46,171 nt of DNA, from assembly GCA_002862465.1 (NCBI GenBank), contig PKDD01000124.1, positions 1 through 46,171 on the forward strand, given 5' to 3'. A model generated the notes under the pieces. It searched no databases. It had not been told where the DNA came from and saw only the letters and a list, made by a program, of their open reading frames with translations. This document shows positions 1-8,414 of the stretch, one piece after another. The translations under genes were made by a program, and so were the position numbers. The DNA is from Haliea sp. Lineage in GTDB: Bacteria; Pseudomonadota; Gammaproteobacteria; Pseudomonadales; Halieaceae. How positions within the stretch are numbered: the stretch's first letter is position 1; every line of letters starts with the position of its first letter.

Positions 1-177
1 CATCTGTAGCCAAAGGGTGAGGATGTTGTCGCGTCCACTCACCGGAGTACCGAGCAGATTCCAGACCCCATCCTCTGCCCAAGTGGCGATCCAGGCGTCA
101 GCGTCCCTGCGATTCACCGCATCGGTATAGCGCCCCATCAGGTTTTTTAGCGCCAGTTCATCTTCAATTGGATTCAT
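1..177 (-). CDS. NTF2-like/SnoaL-type protein, N-terminal fragment
   Basis: The 59 visible codons run off the left edge of the window, so only the N-terminus is seen. It begins MNPIEDELALKNLMGRYTDA and contains the pattern Arg-Arg-Asp-Ala-Asp-Ala-Trp followed by TWAEDGVW, which is the usual opening of SnoaL/NTF2-like proteins (an alpha helix, then the first strand with the 'ED-W' motif). Family members are small alpha+beta barrels that act as isomerases, dehydratases or hydroxylase helpers, or only bind ligands; the function here cannot be read from the fragment. ATG start at 175-177 is preceded by AGAGGAAC on the - strand. It is divergent from the carotenoid oxygenase at 337 and two further NTF2-like genes lie in the same island (13771 and 15647), so it probably belongs to the same pathway. 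Confidence 0.8.
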   Translation of the reverse strand, partial: MNPIEDELALKNLMGRYTDAVNRRDADAWIATWAEDGVWNLLGTPVSGRDNILTLWLQM

Positions 178-202
178 CGTTTGTTCCTCTTAGATTGGCA
201 GG

Positions 203-230
203 AAGATACTGTAGCGTCAGTAAGCGACAA
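203..230 (-). promoter_or_regulatory. predicted sigma70-type promoter of the NTF2-like gene
   Basis: On the - strand TTGTCG (225-230) is followed after 16 bases by TATCTT (203-208), about 26 bases before the start codon. The fit to -35/-10 consensus is moderate. This is a reading by eye only. Confidence 0.35.
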
Positions 231-279
231 AAGAAACAAACGAGACTGTTTTTAAAGGATTTGAACTGCTACTATCCAT

Positions 280-309
280 TAACGATGACCTTACTACCCT
301 AATAACGAT
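280..309 (+). promoter_or_regulatory. direct repeat TAACGAT in the divergent promoter region
   Basis: The heptamer TAACGAT occurs at 280-286 and 303-309, 23 bases apart start to start, roughly two helical turns, and ends 27 bases before the carotenoid oxygenase start codon. The arrangement suits an activator binding one face of DNA, but no regulator is identifiable. Confidence 0.25.
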
Positions 310-336
310 TGCTGATACGACACCCGAGGTGAACTG

Positions 337-1746
337 ATGGATTTGACTGCATATCAATATTTACAGGGCAATTATGCGCCCGTCGATAAAGAACGTGATT
401 TCGGAGCAGACGAACTGACGGTGGAGGGTCAAGTGCCCGCTAATCTGTCGGGTGCGCTTATGCGTGACGGCGCCAATGTCGCATTTCAGCCAAACTATTA
501 TGTCTATCCATTGGATGGCGACGGCATGGTTCATTCTGTGTACTTCAAAGATGGTGAGGTTCAGTATAAAAATCGCTGGGTTGAAACAAGCCACCTGAAA
601 ACAGAACGACAATTTAATCGCACGATCTATGGCAGTGTTGGCAAGCTCCTTGAGGTACCACCTGAAGTGATAGAGGCTGGCGGTGAGCCTAGTCCAGTGC
701 GTAATACTGCAAATACGAACGTGATTTATCATGCTGGAAAACTGTTTGCCATGTGGGAGGGCGGTTTTCCACACTTGCTCAATAACGATCTTTCTACTGT
801 TGGGCTGTACGATTATGGAGGTGCTCTTAAGACCGGTGATGCTTTGACTGCCCACCCTAAGGTGTGTCCCGACACGGGACAATTGATATCCTGTACTCAG
901 CGCTGGGACAGCCCCAATTATTGCGTTCAAATTTTTGATGCCAGCGGCAAGCACCTTAAAGCAATTCCCGTTCAGTTTGAGCGCAAAGGCATCATTCATG
1001 ATCTGCAGATTACAGATAATTACGTGATAATTTTTTATGCGCCGGCGTTCCATAGCTTGGAAAAAGCCATGAAGGGCGAAGATCCTTTCATGTGGGAACC
1101 TGAACTAGGTACTAAGATCATTGTTATCCCCCGCGATGGTAACGGAGCACAAATGATATTTGAAACGGACCCCTTCTTTAGCTGGCACTTTTGCAACGGA
1201 TTTGAGAGAGATGGCAAGCTGGTCATTGATTATATCTGGATCCGCACTATTCCTTTTGCGCAGGCACAGGCAAGCGGAGCAGAAAAACAGCCGCGCAGAA
1301 TGCATCGCATGACATTAGATCTGAAAACTAAGAAGGTGACCGATGAGGAATTCTCAGATATTTTTTGTGAGTTCTCTCGTGTGGACGAGCGCAAGATGGG
1401 TAAAGAATATCGCTACGGCTTTGCGGCGTCCTCTAATCGAGAATGGGGTGATGCGCACGGCTATAATTGCAGTGGACGCTACGATTTTGAAACGGGAGAC
1501 GTTGAGCTGTACGAGTTTGGCTCCGAAGCAAATGCAAGCGAACCGGTCTATGTGCCTAACCCCGATAGTGAACTCGAAGAAGACGGCTGGGTGATGTCTT
1601 TTGTCCACAACCCAGACGAAGGCGCATTTCTGTCTATTCTTAGCGCCGGTGATTTTGAGCGTGGTCCTGTCGCAAAAATACATATTCCAGGACGTGTGCC
1701 TAACGGGTTTCATGCTAACTGGATGCAGGGTCTGACACTAAAGTGA
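337..1746 (+). CDS. carotenoid oxygenase family protein (CCD/lignostilbene dioxygenase type)
   Basis: This 469-residue protein is a member of the RPE65/carotenoid cleavage dioxygenase family, non-haem iron enzymes that split a carbon-carbon double bond of carotenoids, apocarotenoids or stilbenes to two carbonyl products. All four iron-binding histidines of the seven-bladed propeller can be placed: H173 (TAHPKV), H221 (IIHDLQ), H284 (WHFCNGFE) and H459 near the end (GFHANW). The length is normal for bacterial members. An N-terminal GALMRDGANVAF segment matches the family entry motif. The ATG at 337 has GAGGTG just upstream. There is no signal peptide, so it is cytoplasmic. It opens the long + strand island and the next gene starts 80 bases on. 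The real substrate (carotenoid, stilbene, isoprenoid side chain) is not determinable from sequence alone. Confidence 0.9.
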   Translation: MDLTAYQYLQGNYAPVDKERDFGADELTVEGQVPANLSGALMRDGANVAFQPNYYVYPLDGDGMVHSVYFKDGEVQYKNRWVETSHLKTERQFNRTIYGSVGKLLEVPPEVIEAGGEPSPVRNTANTNVIYHAGKLFAMWEGGFPHLLNNDLSTVGLYDYGGALKTGDALTAHPKVCPDTGQLISCTQRWDSPNYCVQIFDASGKHLKAIPVQFERKGIIHDLQITDNYVIIFYAPAFHSLEKAMKGEDPFMWEPELGTKIIVIPRDGNGAQMIFETDPFFSWHFCNGFERDGKLVIDYIWIRTIPFAQAQASGAEKQPRRMHRMTLDLKTKKVTDEEFSDIFCEFSRVDERKMGKEYRYGFAASSNREWGDAHGYNCSGRYDFETGDVELYEFGSEANASEPVYVPNPDSELEEDGWVMSFVHNPDEGAFLSILSAGDFERGPVAKIHIPGRVPNGFHANWMQGLTLK

Positions 1747-1826
1747 TAATAACAGGCCATAATATCTCGATGAAGATTTGACGGTGAAGGCAGATCAATA
1801 TGCAAAGCAAGTATCAGGAGTGATCA

Positions 1827-2798
1827 ATGTCATTGGATAAAAAACAGTTTTTACAAGCCTATCGCACTATGCGTACGATTCGTGATTTTGAATATCGCGT
1901 GAGCGATGAATTCGGTAAAGGTAATATTCCCGGCTTCCTCCATCTGTATGCAGGTCAGGAAGCTATTGCTACTGGCATGTGCATGAATTTATCAGATGAC
2001 GACTACATCGTGAGCACTCATCGTGGCCACGGTCACTGTATTGCCAAGGGCGGGGATGTTGGCGACATGATGAAAGAGATTATGGCCAAGCAGGGCGGTA
2101 GTTGCGCTGGTAAAGGCGGTTCGATGCACATCGCCGCCGTCGAAAAGGGCATGTTGGGCGCTAATGCGATCGTTGGGGGTGGTCCGCCACTGATTGTCGG
2201 TGCAGCTTTATCAGCAAAAACGCTTGGCACGGGTAGTGTCGGAGTATCGTTCACTGGGGATGGAGGTTCCAATCAAGGAACCACTTTTGAGGCGATGAAT
2301 CTAGCGGTAGTGTTGCAGGTCCCTGCCATCTTTTTGTTCGAAAATAATGGCTATGGCGAAGGGACTGCAGCAGGTTATGCAGTCGGTTCTAAAGATATTG
2401 CCAGTCGTGCAGCTGCGTTCGGCATGCCCGCTTTAAAAGTCGATGGTGCAGACATTTTTGAAACATATAAAACGTGTAAGAAAGCAGTGGATCATTGTCG
2501 TAGCGGTAAGGGCCCGATTGCTATCGAGGCTAGCATCACCAGATTCCGCGGCCATTTTGAGGGCGATGCCCAGCAGTATCGTGGTAAGGGAGAAGTTAAG
2601 CGGCTGATGAAAGAGCTGGACTGCCTGAAAATCGCCAGCGATCTCGGCATCAAGCAAAAGTTGGCGACCAAGGCAGAGTTAAAGGCGATTGATGCGGAAG
2701 TCGCTGTCTACATTGATGAGGCCGCAACGACGGCTCTGGCCGCATCAAGCCCTGATGTGTCGGAGTTGTTGACTGATGTCTATAGCTCTGCATATTGA
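1827..2798 (+). CDS. thiamine-diphosphate dehydrogenase E1 component, alpha subunit (acetoin/2-oxoacid type)
   Basis: The 323-residue protein is the alpha subunit of a heterotetrameric E1 that decarboxylates a 2-oxoacid or cleaves acetoin and loads the acyl group on the lipoyl arm of E2. The ThDP-binding motif starts at GDG (144-146) and closes at the Asn pair 173-174 (FENN). The phosphorylation-loop/active-site region HRGHGH (65-70) and the segment GKGGSMH (95-101) are typical of the acetoin dehydrogenase AcoA and pyruvate dehydrogenase alpha group. Length 323 resembles AcoA more than the longer pyruvate dehydrogenase alpha. It forms an operon with E1 beta (54-base gap) and E2. Position inside a catabolic island without pyruvate or acetoin genes argues for an unusual substrate, but sequence alone does not separate these activities. 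Confidence 0.85.
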   Translation: MSLDKKQFLQAYRTMRTIRDFEYRVSDEFGKGNIPGFLHLYAGQEAIATGMCMNLSDDDYIVSTHRGHGHCIAKGGDVGDMMKEIMAKQGGSCAGKGGSMHIAAVEKGMLGANAIVGGGPPLIVGAALSAKTLGTGSVGVSFTGDGGSNQGTTFEAMNLAVVLQVPAIFLFENNGYGEGTAAGYAVGSKDIASRAAAFGMPALKVDGADIFETYKTCKKAVDHCRSGKGPIAIEASITRFRGHFEGDAQQYRGKGEVKRLMKELDCLKIASDLGIKQKLATKAELKAIDAEVAVYIDEAATTALAASSPDVSELLTDVYSSAY

Positions 2799-2852
2799 GG
2801 CCCAGCCCGAGAACAACGCGACAACGTCCAAAGAATCTGGAGTGAAGAAGTA

Positions 2853-3866
2853 ATGCCAATAAAAACGTACAGACAGGCAATCAATGAAGCCATGGCACAG
2901 GAGATGCGCCGGGATAGTTCGGTTATCGTGATCGGTGAAGATGTTGCCGGTGGCGCGGGCTGTGACGGTGAACGTGATGCCTACGGCGGTGTTATGGGCG
3001 TCACTAAAGGCCTTTTCCCCGAATTTGGCGAGAGCCGAGTGATCGATACGCCCATCACAGAATCGGCCATCATGGGGGCAGCGGCAGGAGCTGCCCAAAC
3101 TGGATTACGCCCCATTGCGGAACTAATGTTCATGGATTTTCTTGGCGTGTGTTTCGACCAAATCTATAATCAGGCTGCAAAATTTCGTTATATGTTTGGT
3201 GGCAAAGCGCAATGTCCCATGGTGGTGCGCACTATGGCCGGAGCAGGCTTGCGTGGCGGTGCACAGCACTCTCAAAATTTGACGCAGATGGTTACTATGG
3301 TGCCGGGTCTCAAGGTGGTATGCCCAACGAATGCATACGATGCAAAAGGTCTACTGATTACGGCGATTCGTGACAACGATTGCGTGATCTTCGTCGAAGA
3401 CAAATTTCTTTACGAAACAAGCTGCGACGTACCTGATGAGATGTATGCAATTTCCTTTGGTGAAGCGAATTTCCTCAGAGAAGGGACAGACGTCACAATA
3501 GTCGGCATCTCTAATACAGTAAACAAAGCGCTTGCGGTCGCTGATCGATTAGCCGCTGAGGGCATCAGCTGTGATGTAATTGATCCGCGCACGACATCCC
3601 CGCTCGATGAAGAATCTATTATCGAAAGCGTTGAAGTCACTGGTCGGCTAGTGATTGTGGACGAGATGACACCGCGCTGCGGCATTGCGGCTGATATCTC
3701 TAGTATCATTGCCGAAAAAGCCTTTGGCGCACTTCGCGCTCCGATCACTAAAGTCACTGCCGCGCATTCGCCTATCCCTTTCGCGCCGGCATTAGAAGAT
3801 GCTTGGATGCCGCAAGAGAGTGATATTGAAGCGGCGGTGCGCGCTGTATTGGGGTATGTGCGATGA
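2853..3866 (+). CDS. thiamine-diphosphate dehydrogenase E1 component, beta subunit
   Basis: The 337-residue protein is the E1 beta subunit (transketolase pyrimidine-binding domain, then transketolase C-terminal domain). The N-terminal GEDVAGGAG segment, DTPITESAIMG (68-78 region) carrying the Glu that activates ThDP, and the AELMFMDF stretch are all family landmarks. The C-terminal half shows the VIDPRTTSPLDEESI pattern of the transketolase C domain. A GGAG ribosome site precedes the ATG. Its last four bases (ATGA) overlap the E2 start, so translation of E1 beta and E2 is likely coupled. No own promoter is visible. Substrate specificity is unknown as for the alpha subunit. Confidence 0.87.
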   Translation: MPIKTYRQAINEAMAQEMRRDSSVIVIGEDVAGGAGCDGERDAYGGVMGVTKGLFPEFGESRVIDTPITESAIMGAAAGAAQTGLRPIAELMFMDFLGVCFDQIYNQAAKFRYMFGGKAQCPMVVRTMAGAGLRGGAQHSQNLTQMVTMVPGLKVVCPTNAYDAKGLLITAIRDNDCVIFVEDKFLYETSCDVPDEMYAISFGEANFLREGTDVTIVGISNTVNKALAVADRLAAEGISCDVIDPRTTSPLDEESIIESVEVTGRLVIVDEMTPRCGIAADISSIIAEKAFGALRAPITKVTAAHSPIPFAPALEDAWMPQESDIEAAVRAVLGYVR

Positions 3867-5323
3867 GTACATTGCACGCCCTCACCGTGCCTAAGTGGGG
3901 AATGTCGATGGAGGAGGGCGAGATCACGGAGTGGCGTGTGTCGGTTGGAGATAGACTCGCGGTCGGTGATGAACTAGTCGATATCGAAACATCAAAAATC
4001 GTTAACGCGGCTGAATGTCAGATCGCAGGGACTTTGGTGAGGATAATTGGTGAAGCCGGAGAGACTTTAAAGGTCGGTATGTTGATGGGTGTTGTGGCCA
4101 CCGGTGACGCCAGTGAAGCGCAGATTGATGACTTTGTGGCCAGGTTCGTGCCGGATGCATCCGGCGCCTCATTGGCTCAGTCTGCGGATGCTAAAGCGCC
4201 TGCTGCATCGCCATCTCAGGGGCAGCCAGTTGCCAGTGATAATTCAACAGCATCTGCCGCACCAGTATCTGCTAATGCTCTATCGCAAGGGCCTGATGAT
4301 GCTGACGTCAGTGCTTCTGTCGTTGCACGACGCATCGCTAGAGCGAACAATATTAACCTCAATAACGTGCCCGCGACGGGTCGCAACGGCCGTGTTTCCA
4401 AGCGTGATGTAGAGCTAGCGGGTGGAATACAGGCGGTGGCGACGCCTCGCTCTGGGGAGCACACGCCTTCATCTCAATCGCAACGCTCCACACAGGATGA
4501 CTCACATATTGCATCGACGCCCGTAGCGAGACGGCTGGCCCGCTCTTTAAACATCAATTTGAACGATGTGACGGCGACAGGTAAGCGGGGACGAGTCAGT
4601 AAAGAAGATGTTGAAAAGGCCGCAGTCGCAGAGACCGGTGTAGCATATTACCGGGAGCAGAAACTGAGTGGTATGCGCAAGACGATTGCCGCACGCCTGA
4701 CTGAATCCAAACAAACCGTTCCACACTATCGTGTCAGCGTGGACGTCGAGATCGACAGTCTCTTGCAGCAGCGTGCTTACATGAACGGCACCTTGGGGCA
4801 CACAATATCTGTCAATGATTTTGTGATAAAAGCGTGTGGTAGTGCTTTAGTGCAAGTACCCGAAGTCAACGTGCAATATGCTGAAGACTGTATTCGGCAG
4901 TTTGATCAGGTCGATATTTCAATGGCGGTCGCAGTGAAAGGCGGACTAATAACACCCGTTATAAGAAATGTCGGCGCCAAAGGTCTGCCACAAATCGCGG
5001 CCGCGTCTAGTGACCTAGCGCGTCGTGCGCAGTCTGGAACACTCGGCGTAGATGAATTTAGGGGGGGGACTTTCAGTATTTCCAACCTTGGTATGTTCGG
5101 CGTCGATCAGTTTGACGCGATTATTAATCTGCCACAGGCGGCGATCTTGGCGGTGGCAGCGGGCGTTAAAAAGCCTGTCGTGCGTGGCGACAGTATTGTG
5201 CCTGCAACGGTGATGCGCGTTTCATTGTCGGCCGACCACCGGGCCATTGACGGTGCTGTAGCCGCACAGTTCTTGCAATCACTTAAAGGTTTTCTTGAGA
5301 ACCCTGCGTCCATGCTTTTATAG
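3863..5323 (+). CDS. dihydrolipoamide acyltransferase E2 with two peripheral subunit-binding domains
   Basis: A 486-residue E2. Domain order read from the sequence: one lipoyl domain at about 1-80 with lipoyl lysine K45 in IETSKIVNA; an Ala/Ser/Pro-rich linker; a first peripheral subunit-binding domain (PSBD) at about 150-186 (VARRIARANNINLNNV, TGRNGRVSKRDV); a second linker; a second PSBD at about 217-253 (VARRLARSLNINLNDV, TGKRGRVSKEDV); and the catalytic chloramphenicol-acetyltransferase-like core from about 262, with the active-site DHRAIDG (H459, D463). Family E2s normally have one PSBD. The E2 transfers the acyl group from the lipoyl arm to CoA. No E3 gene lies in the window, so the lipoamide dehydrogenase is presumably shared. 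Start ATG overlaps the E1 beta stop. Confidence 0.9.
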   Translation: MSTLHALTVPKWGMSMEEGEITEWRVSVGDRLAVGDELVDIETSKIVNAAECQIAGTLVRIIGEAGETLKVGMLMGVVATGDASEAQIDDFVARFVPDASGASLAQSADAKAPAASPSQGQPVASDNSTASAAPVSANALSQGPDDADVSASVVARRIARANNINLNNVPATGRNGRVSKRDVELAGGIQAVATPRSGEHTPSSQSQRSTQDDSHIASTPVARRLARSLNINLNDVTATGKRGRVSKEDVEKAAVAETGVAYYREQKLSGMRKTIAARLTESKQTVPHYRVSVDVEIDSLLQQRAYMNGTLGHTISVNDFVIKACGSALVQVPEVNVQYAEDCIRQFDQVDISMAVAVKGGLITPVIRNVGAKGLPQIAAASSDLARRAQSGTLGVDEFRGGTFSISNLGMFGVDQFDAIINLPQAAILAVAAGVKKPVVRGDSIVPATVMRVSLSADHRAIDGAVAAQFLQSLKGFLENPASMLL

Positions 5324-5369
5324 AGTGGCTCTAGATGCCGTTCGCTGCCGAGGCAACAGAGAGGAAATT

Positions 5370-5792
5370 ATGAGTAATCAAATACCAATTGCAGAGGGTT
5401 TATTCTCTTGGCCCGCCGCAAAACCGGCTTTGCTGGCCAGTCGCTGCAAGCGGTGCGGCATTGCTGCGTTTCCCGTCGCTAGTTCATGCATGGCCTGTTC
5501 TTGGCAAGACGTTGAAATAGAAGAATTGCCAACTCGTGGAACCCTCTGGACTTGGACCGTGCAACAGTTCATGCCAAAAAGCCCGTATAAAAGTGATGAG
5601 ACTCAAGAGACGTTTATCCCTTATGGTGTAGGTTATCTTGAGTTGCCTGGTGGTGTAAGGGTGGAGGGACGTCTTACAGAAAATGATCCGCAGAAGTTGC
5701 AGATTGGCATGGAAATGGAGGTTGTTTTTGAGCCATATCGTATCGAAAGCAATGGTGATGAGGTGATTAGCTTCTTTTTCAGACCAGTGTAG
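5370..5792 (+). CDS. DUF35 Zn-ribbon/OB-fold protein
   Basis: A 140-residue protein with an N-terminal rubredoxin-like zinc ribbon (CKRCG and, 17 residues on, CMAC) and a C-terminal OB-fold (GTLWTWTVQQF, GYLELPGGVRVEGRL). These DUF35 proteins partner thiolase-fold lipid-transfer proteins or MaoC-type hydratases; in steroid side-chain catabolism the DUF35 domain of ChsH2 binds the Ltp2 aldolase. The gene for such a thiolase-fold partner follows at 5841, which supports the pairing. I take the ATG at 5370 with GAGGAA upstream rather than an in-frame upstream codon at 5295 that would lie inside the E2 gene. Confidence 0.85.
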   Translation: MSNQIPIAEGLFSWPAAKPALLASRCKRCGIAAFPVASSCMACSWQDVEIEELPTRGTLWTWTVQQFMPKSPYKSDETQETFIPYGVGYLELPGGVRVEGRLTENDPQKLQIGMEMEVVFEPYRIESNGDEVISFFFRPV

Positions 5793-5840
5793 TAGTCGCA
5801 GCAAACTTTAGCAGCCACGGAACTAACGAGAGACAGAGTC

Positions 5841-6983
5841 ATGGACGTAGCAATAGTTGGCATAGGTATTCACCCCTTCGGTCGCACCCCTGCTCGCACT
5901 GGGCTGCAGCAGGGGGCTTATGCCGCGCGTCTTGCATTGCAAGATGCTGGAGTTGAGTGGCGTGACATGCAGTTCGCTTTTGGCGGAAGTGCCAGTGCAG
6001 GGAGTGCTGATGCGTTAGTTAATGAGCTGGGGTTGACCGGTATTCCTTTTATCAACGTTGCCAATGGCTGTGCCACCGGCGGCAGTTCATTGATCTCTGC
6101 GTACAATGCGATTAAGTCTGGCCAATATGATGTCGGCATGGTGGCTGGCTTTGACAAGCACGATCGTGGAGCTTTCAATGCGGACCCAAAGGAGCTTGGG
6201 ATCGGGCAGTGGTACGGCGAGGTCGGCATGATGATGACGACGCAATTTTTTGCCATGAAAATTCAGAAATATATGCACGATCATGCGATTAGTCATGACA
6301 CCTTAGCCAAGGTGTCAGAAAAAGCGTTCATCAATGGTTCCAAAAATCCGAACGCATGGCGCACTAAGCCCATTAGTGTTCACGAGATTATCAACTCCAC
6401 CATGGTAAATAATCCTCTTACTAAATTTATGTTTTGCTCACCCGCTGAGGGCGGCGTCGCGCTCATTCTTTGCCGAGCAGATCAGGCCAAACGCTATACA
6501 GATGTGCCGATATATTTAAAGGGGGCGACTATGAAATCGCGGCGTTTCGGTTCTTTCGAGGTCTTCGCGCCGAGCCAAGCCTTGCAGCAGGTCGATGGGC
6601 CCACTGTAGACGCCTCAAAAGCGGCTTTCGAAATGGCAGATGTCGGTCCGAAAGACATGGACATTATGCAGCTACAGGACACTGAGGTTGGTGCAGAAAT
6701 CATGCACATGGCTGAAAATGGGTTCTGTGAAGATGGCGAACAAGAATCGCTTATCCAGCAAGGTGCGACTCACATCCGTGGAAGCATGCCTATTAATACC
6801 GATGGTGGATGTCTTGCCAACGGTGAGCCAATAGGCGCTTCTGGGTTGAGGCAGGTCTATGAAAACGTGTTGCAACTGCGCGGACAGGCTGGCGGCCATC
6901 AGGTGCCGGATAACCCGAAATTAGCGTATACCCATGTATACGGCGCTCCTGGTATCAGTGCCGTGACTATTTTGCAGCGTTAG
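5841..6983 (+). CDS. thiolase-fold lipid-transfer protein, probable Ltp2-type retro-aldolase
   Basis: The 380-residue protein has a thiolase fold. The nucleophile region NVANGCATGG (C77) is present, but the canonical thiolase GHP motif reads GEPIGASG (E329) and the C-terminal CGGG motif that carries the second catalytic cysteine is replaced by YGAPGISAV (Y367). Both replacements are those seen in the Ltp2/SCP-x-like branch, in which some members work as retro-aldolases that release a ketone or aldehyde and acetyl- or propionyl-CoA using conserved tyrosines, instead of thiolysis. The immediately preceding DUF35 gene is the normal partner of that branch. Start ATG 5841 has GAGAGA upstream. I infer an aldolase cleaving a 3-hydroxyacyl-CoA made by the island's ligase and dehydrogenase; plain thiolase action cannot be excluded. 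Confidence 0.85.
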   Translation: MDVAIVGIGIHPFGRTPARTGLQQGAYAARLALQDAGVEWRDMQFAFGGSASAGSADALVNELGLTGIPFINVANGCATGGSSLISAYNAIKSGQYDVGMVAGFDKHDRGAFNADPKELGIGQWYGEVGMMMTTQFFAMKIQKYMHDHAISHDTLAKVSEKAFINGSKNPNAWRTKPISVHEIINSTMVNNPLTKFMFCSPAEGGVALILCRADQAKRYTDVPIYLKGATMKSRRFGSFEVFAPSQALQQVDGPTVDASKAAFEMADVGPKDMDIMQLQDTEVGAEIMHMAENGFCEDGEQESLIQQGATHIRGSMPINTDGGCLANGEPIGASGLRQVYENVLQLRGQAGGHQVPDNPKLAYTHVYGAPGISAVTILQR

Positions 6984-7007
6984 CTCATCAGCAAAGAGGT
7001 TTGTCCC

Positions 7008-8390
7008 ATGAATGAAAAAGTTAAATTGACGCCGGAACAAATTGCTGCCCGTGATCCTTCAGAGACATTTCAGGATCTTCTTGACCGAGAGAAGGTGGCT
7101 GTTCCTGCGGCTCTGCGCGAGAGTACAGATAAGTATCTCGGCTCGGAGGATCTGTCTGTAGAGCGTTATACCTCGCAAGATTTTTTTGATCGAGAAGTTG
7201 AAAAAGTCTGGCGCAAAACATGGCAGGTGGCCTGCCGCGAAAGTCGTCTAAGTCGCGCTGGTGATTACTTTGTATACGATATTGTCAACGACTCCATTGT
7301 GCTAACACGTTCAGAATCCGGACAGCTGAAAGGGTTCTATAATTCCTGTCTGCATCGTGGTCGTGCACTAAAACGTGGTTCTGGACACTCCGAAAATTTG
7401 CGCTGCCCCTACCATGGTTGGACCTGGAGGCTTGACGGTGAATTTGATAGTGCGCCCTGTCAATGGGACTTTCCGCACATAACAAAAGAAGATAACAAGT
7501 TGCCTGAGGTGCGAGTAGCCACCTGGGGTGGGTGGGTATTTGTCAACATGGATGATGAAGCGCCCGAACTCGAAGAATACATGGAGGTGTTGCCGGCGCA
7601 CATGAATCAGTGGAAGCATGAGCAGCGATACGTCTCTATGCATGTTGAAAAAGTCATTGGCGCTAACTGGAAAGTGGTAGTCGAGGCATTTATCGAGTCT
7701 TATCATGCGATCGCCACGCACCCGCAATTGATGGCATTTCAGGCGATTGACAACTCTCAATATGATGTTTGGGGTGATCATGTTAGCCGTACGATTACTG
7801 CCTATGGTGTGCCCAATCCAACGCATGCCGCTAAATTTACCGAGCAGGATTCTATGGACGCGATGATGAAACTGGCTGGGATGGAGGAGCGTCCTGAGCT
7901 ATTGCCTGGCGAGACTGCGCGGGAAAAACTCGCTGAGATTAGTTTGCCAGGCGCGAGCGAGCAGGCCGGTGAAGATTTTAGCGGACGCGCTACGATGTCT
8001 GAGTTGATGGACTCCACTCTGTACTCTCTGTTTCCCAACTTTGCCCCCTGGGCCGGTCACGGCACCGTTATCACCTATCGACAGAGACCCAACGGTGACG
8101 ATGTAAACAGCACGATTATGGATATCTTTCTACTCACGCGTTATCCCGAGGGCACTGAGCCTCCAGATGATGCGCCGACTTTTAGTCTGGGCATAGATGA
8201 GCCTTTCAGCAGCGCTGCTGAGGTTATGGGGGCGGGGCTGTCCAATGTTTTTAATCAGGATGGCGTCAATCTTCCGCAGGTTCAAAAAGGTCTGAGGGCA
8301 TCGAAGAAAGGCGCTGTCTCTCTGGGTAACTATCAAGAAGTGCGTATCCGTCAATTTCACCAGACGCTGGATAAGTACTTGAATGCCTGA
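7008..8390 (+). CDS. Rieske non-haem iron oxygenase, alpha subunit
   Basis: A 460-residue aromatic-ring-hydroxylating type oxygenase. The Rieske [2Fe-2S] ligands are C114-x-H116 (CLHRG) and C133-xx-H136 (CPYHGW). The mononuclear iron site is H233, H238 and probably D418 (FNQDGVN), with E230 in FIESYH at the position of the bridging acidic residue. Length and the VFVNMDD and LFPNF segments are typical. It would insert oxygen into an aromatic ring or an alicyclic or terpenoid substrate. No beta subunit, ferredoxin or reductase gene is in the window, so it either acts as an alpha-only enzyme or uses partners coded elsewhere. RBS AGAGG lies upstream of the ATG; it follows the thiolase-fold gene by 24 bases. 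Confidence 0.92.
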   Translation: MNEKVKLTPEQIAARDPSETFQDLLDREKVAVPAALRESTDKYLGSEDLSVERYTSQDFFDREVEKVWRKTWQVACRESRLSRAGDYFVYDIVNDSIVLTRSESGQLKGFYNSCLHRGRALKRGSGHSENLRCPYHGWTWRLDGEFDSAPCQWDFPHITKEDNKLPEVRVATWGGWVFVNMDDEAPELEEYMEVLPAHMNQWKHEQRYVSMHVEKVIGANWKVVVEAFIESYHAIATHPQLMAFQAIDNSQYDVWGDHVSRTITAYGVPNPTHAAKFTEQDSMDAMMKLAGMEERPELLPGETAREKLAEISLPGASEQAGEDFSGRATMSELMDSTLYSLFPNFAPWAGHGTVITYRQRPNGDDVNSTIMDIFLLTRYPEGTEPPDDAPTFSLGIDEPFSSAAEVMGAGLSNVFNQDGVNLPQVQKGLRASKKGAVSLGNYQEVRIRQFHQTLDKYLNA

Positions 8391-8414
8391 GCGCATCATT
8401 TAGAGACACTTACT

